Positions 63,192 through 64,000 of a stretch of 64,000 nt of DNA are shown here, piece after piece. The stretch is taken from positions 4,617,001 through 4,681,000 of the forward strand of contig NZ_JAZHRU010000001.1 of the NCBI RefSeq assembly GCF_036924525.1. The letters run 5' to 3'. The position numbers and the translations under genes are program-made. The DNA comes from Bradyrhizobium sp. AZCC 1719. Its GTDB lineage: Bacteria; Pseudomonadota; Alphaproteobacteria; Rhizobiales; Xanthobacteraceae. The notes under the pieces were generated by a model that saw only the letters and a list, made by a program, of their open reading frames with translations, did not search any database and had not been told where the DNA came from. Each line of letters begins with the position of its first letter. The first letter of the stretch is position 1.

Positions 63192-64000
63192 ATGTTCGCG
63201 CTCACATTCCTGGGGACGTCGGCAAGCGTTCCGTCGGCTGATCGGAATCATCCTGGTCTCCTCGTCGAGGCCGGAAGTCACCGCATTCTGGTGGATTGCG
63301 GAGAGGGGACGCAGCGGCAGCTGCTGCGCAGCGGGGCGGGCTTTCGAAGGCTCGATAGGCTCTTGTTGACCCACGGCCATTTCGACCACGTGCTTGGCAT
63401 TCCCGGTCTCTTTTCGACCCTGCGGCTGCGACAGAGCGCTGATGTCATGACGATTCATGCAAGCCCGGCCACACTCGAAGTCGTCGTCGGGATGCTCGCC
63501 GGCCTCTGGGGCGAGGGAAGGGCACCCATTCCACTCGAACTTGTTCCGCTGACGGCAGGTCAGGTCATTGACGGAGGCGAGTTCACAATTGCCTGCTTCC
63601 CGGTCCGCCACCGCGATACCGAGAGCTTCGGCTTCTCATTTGAAAGTCGGGCTCGCCGTCACCTTCGGCCGGACCGGCTCGCCGCCCTCGGTGTACCCGA
63701 CGGTCCGGTGCGCAAGGAGCTGGCGGGAGGAAGACCGGCGACACTCGCGGACGGTAGGACAATTGATCCCGAAGGCGTCCTCGGTCCGCCAGAGCGGCGC
63801 AGGAAGCTCGTCATCGTGGGCGATGCCGACACCACCGAGGGATTGGCCGAACTGGTTCGTGGCGCAGACGTACCGGTGATCGAGGCTACGTTTCTGGACC
63901 GCGACGCGGCGATTGCGCGCGACTACGGACATCTCACCGCAGGTGAAGCGGCCGCGCTTGCGGCTATGTGCGACGTGAAGCAGCTCGTCCTGACTCACAT
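63192..64000 (+). CDS. rnz: Ribonuclease Z / MBL-fold nuclease (3' end outside window)
   Basis: From ATG 63192 the frame is open to the last base. The metallo-beta-lactamase zinc motif HxHxDH is in LLTHGHFDHVLGIPGL. The exosite-like text ESRARRHLRPDRLAALGVPD, followed by GPVRKELAGGRPATLADGRT, is diagnostic of tRNase Z, which trims the 3' trailer of pre-tRNAs. The second Asp-containing zinc site (VIVGDADTTEG) is also present. About 30-40 C-terminal residues should lie beyond the window. Confidence 0.88.
   Translation, partial: MFALTFLGTSASVPSADRNHPGLLVEAGSHRILVDCGEGTQRQLLRSGAGFRRLDRLLLTHGHFDHVLGIPGLFSTLRLRQSADVMTIHASPATLEVVVGMLAGLWGEGRAPIPLELVPLTAGQVIDGGEFTIACFPVRHRDTESFGFSFESRARRHLRPDRLAALGVPDGPVRKELAGGRPATLADGRTIDPEGVLGPPERRRKLVIVGDADTTEGLAELVRGADVPVIEATFLDRDAAIARDYGHLTAGEAAALAAMCDVKQLVLTH

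Noticed and set aside
1..64000. CRISPR array
   Set aside because: No series of regularly spaced direct repeats was found on reading; cas genes are absent (the Cas4-like domain belongs to a helicase fusion).
33986..64000. Right attachment site of the tRNA-Leu element
   Set aside because: I looked for a repeat of the tRNA 3' end (GAGTCCCTCCGAGCGCACCA) and saw only short partial matches such as GAGTCCCTCC near 55894, too short to accept.

Overview
The window reads as a chromosome segment of a GC-rich alphaproteobacterium close to Bradyrhizobium/Rhodopseudomonas (Nitrobacteraceae). The grounds are high GC3 codon use, dispersed palindromic intergenic repeats of the kind common in Bradyrhizobium, LexA sites of the alphaproteobacterial form GAAC-N7-GAAC, abundant PAS/GGDEF/hybrid-kinase signalling genes and several small proteins typical of the group. 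This placement rests on sequence style and family knowledge, not on a search.

Layout. 1-32 kb looks like core or near-core chromosome: a chemoreceptor tail, a 1-Cys peroxiredoxin, a tandem pair of secreted caspase-like proteins with a short downstream operon, a run of small conserved proteins, a GGDEF-EAL protein, a PAS-rich hybrid kinase, an SNase-like secreted protein, propionyl/acetyl-CoA carboxylase alpha subunit, an oxaloacetate-decarboxylase-like gene with acylphosphatase, a membrane diguanylate cyclase, a GbsR/MarR-DUF4166-SDR operon, a second hybrid kinase, tautomerases, a LysR regulator, lipB and a FliN-like gene. At 32.37 kb lies tRNA-Leu(GAG), directly followed by a tyrosine recombinase, the classic left edge of an integrative element.

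The accessory region after the tRNA holds a frameshifted PrtN-like regulator, an AlbA_2 (Schlafen-type) protein and a ParB-like protein. It then carries two strong candidates for anti-phage or genome-defence systems. The first is a two-gene module of a nitrilase-fold protein plus a 1027-aa Rad50-like zinc-hook ATPase, with overlapping stop and start codons, preceded by a LexA box. The second is a tightly coupled four-gene operon (Clp-type AAA+ ATPase, radical SAM protein, a 2089-aa zinc-ribbon/pseudokinase/SF1 helicase/restriction-endonuclease-fold fusion, and a coiled-coil protein), with a divergent 1132-aa RecB-like nuclease/RNase H-like exonuclease/SF1 helicase. No right attachment site was found, so the far end of the element is not defined.

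57-64 kb holds an FAD-dependent oxidoreductase and a DNA-damage cluster: DNA polymerase IV, an SRAP/YedK abasic-site protein, two small CxxC proteins (one behind a LexA box) and a divergent Ku gene. A ribonuclease Z gene runs off the right end. Three LexA boxes in the window tie a small unknown protein, the nitrilase/Rad50 module and the Ku-side cluster to DNA damage.
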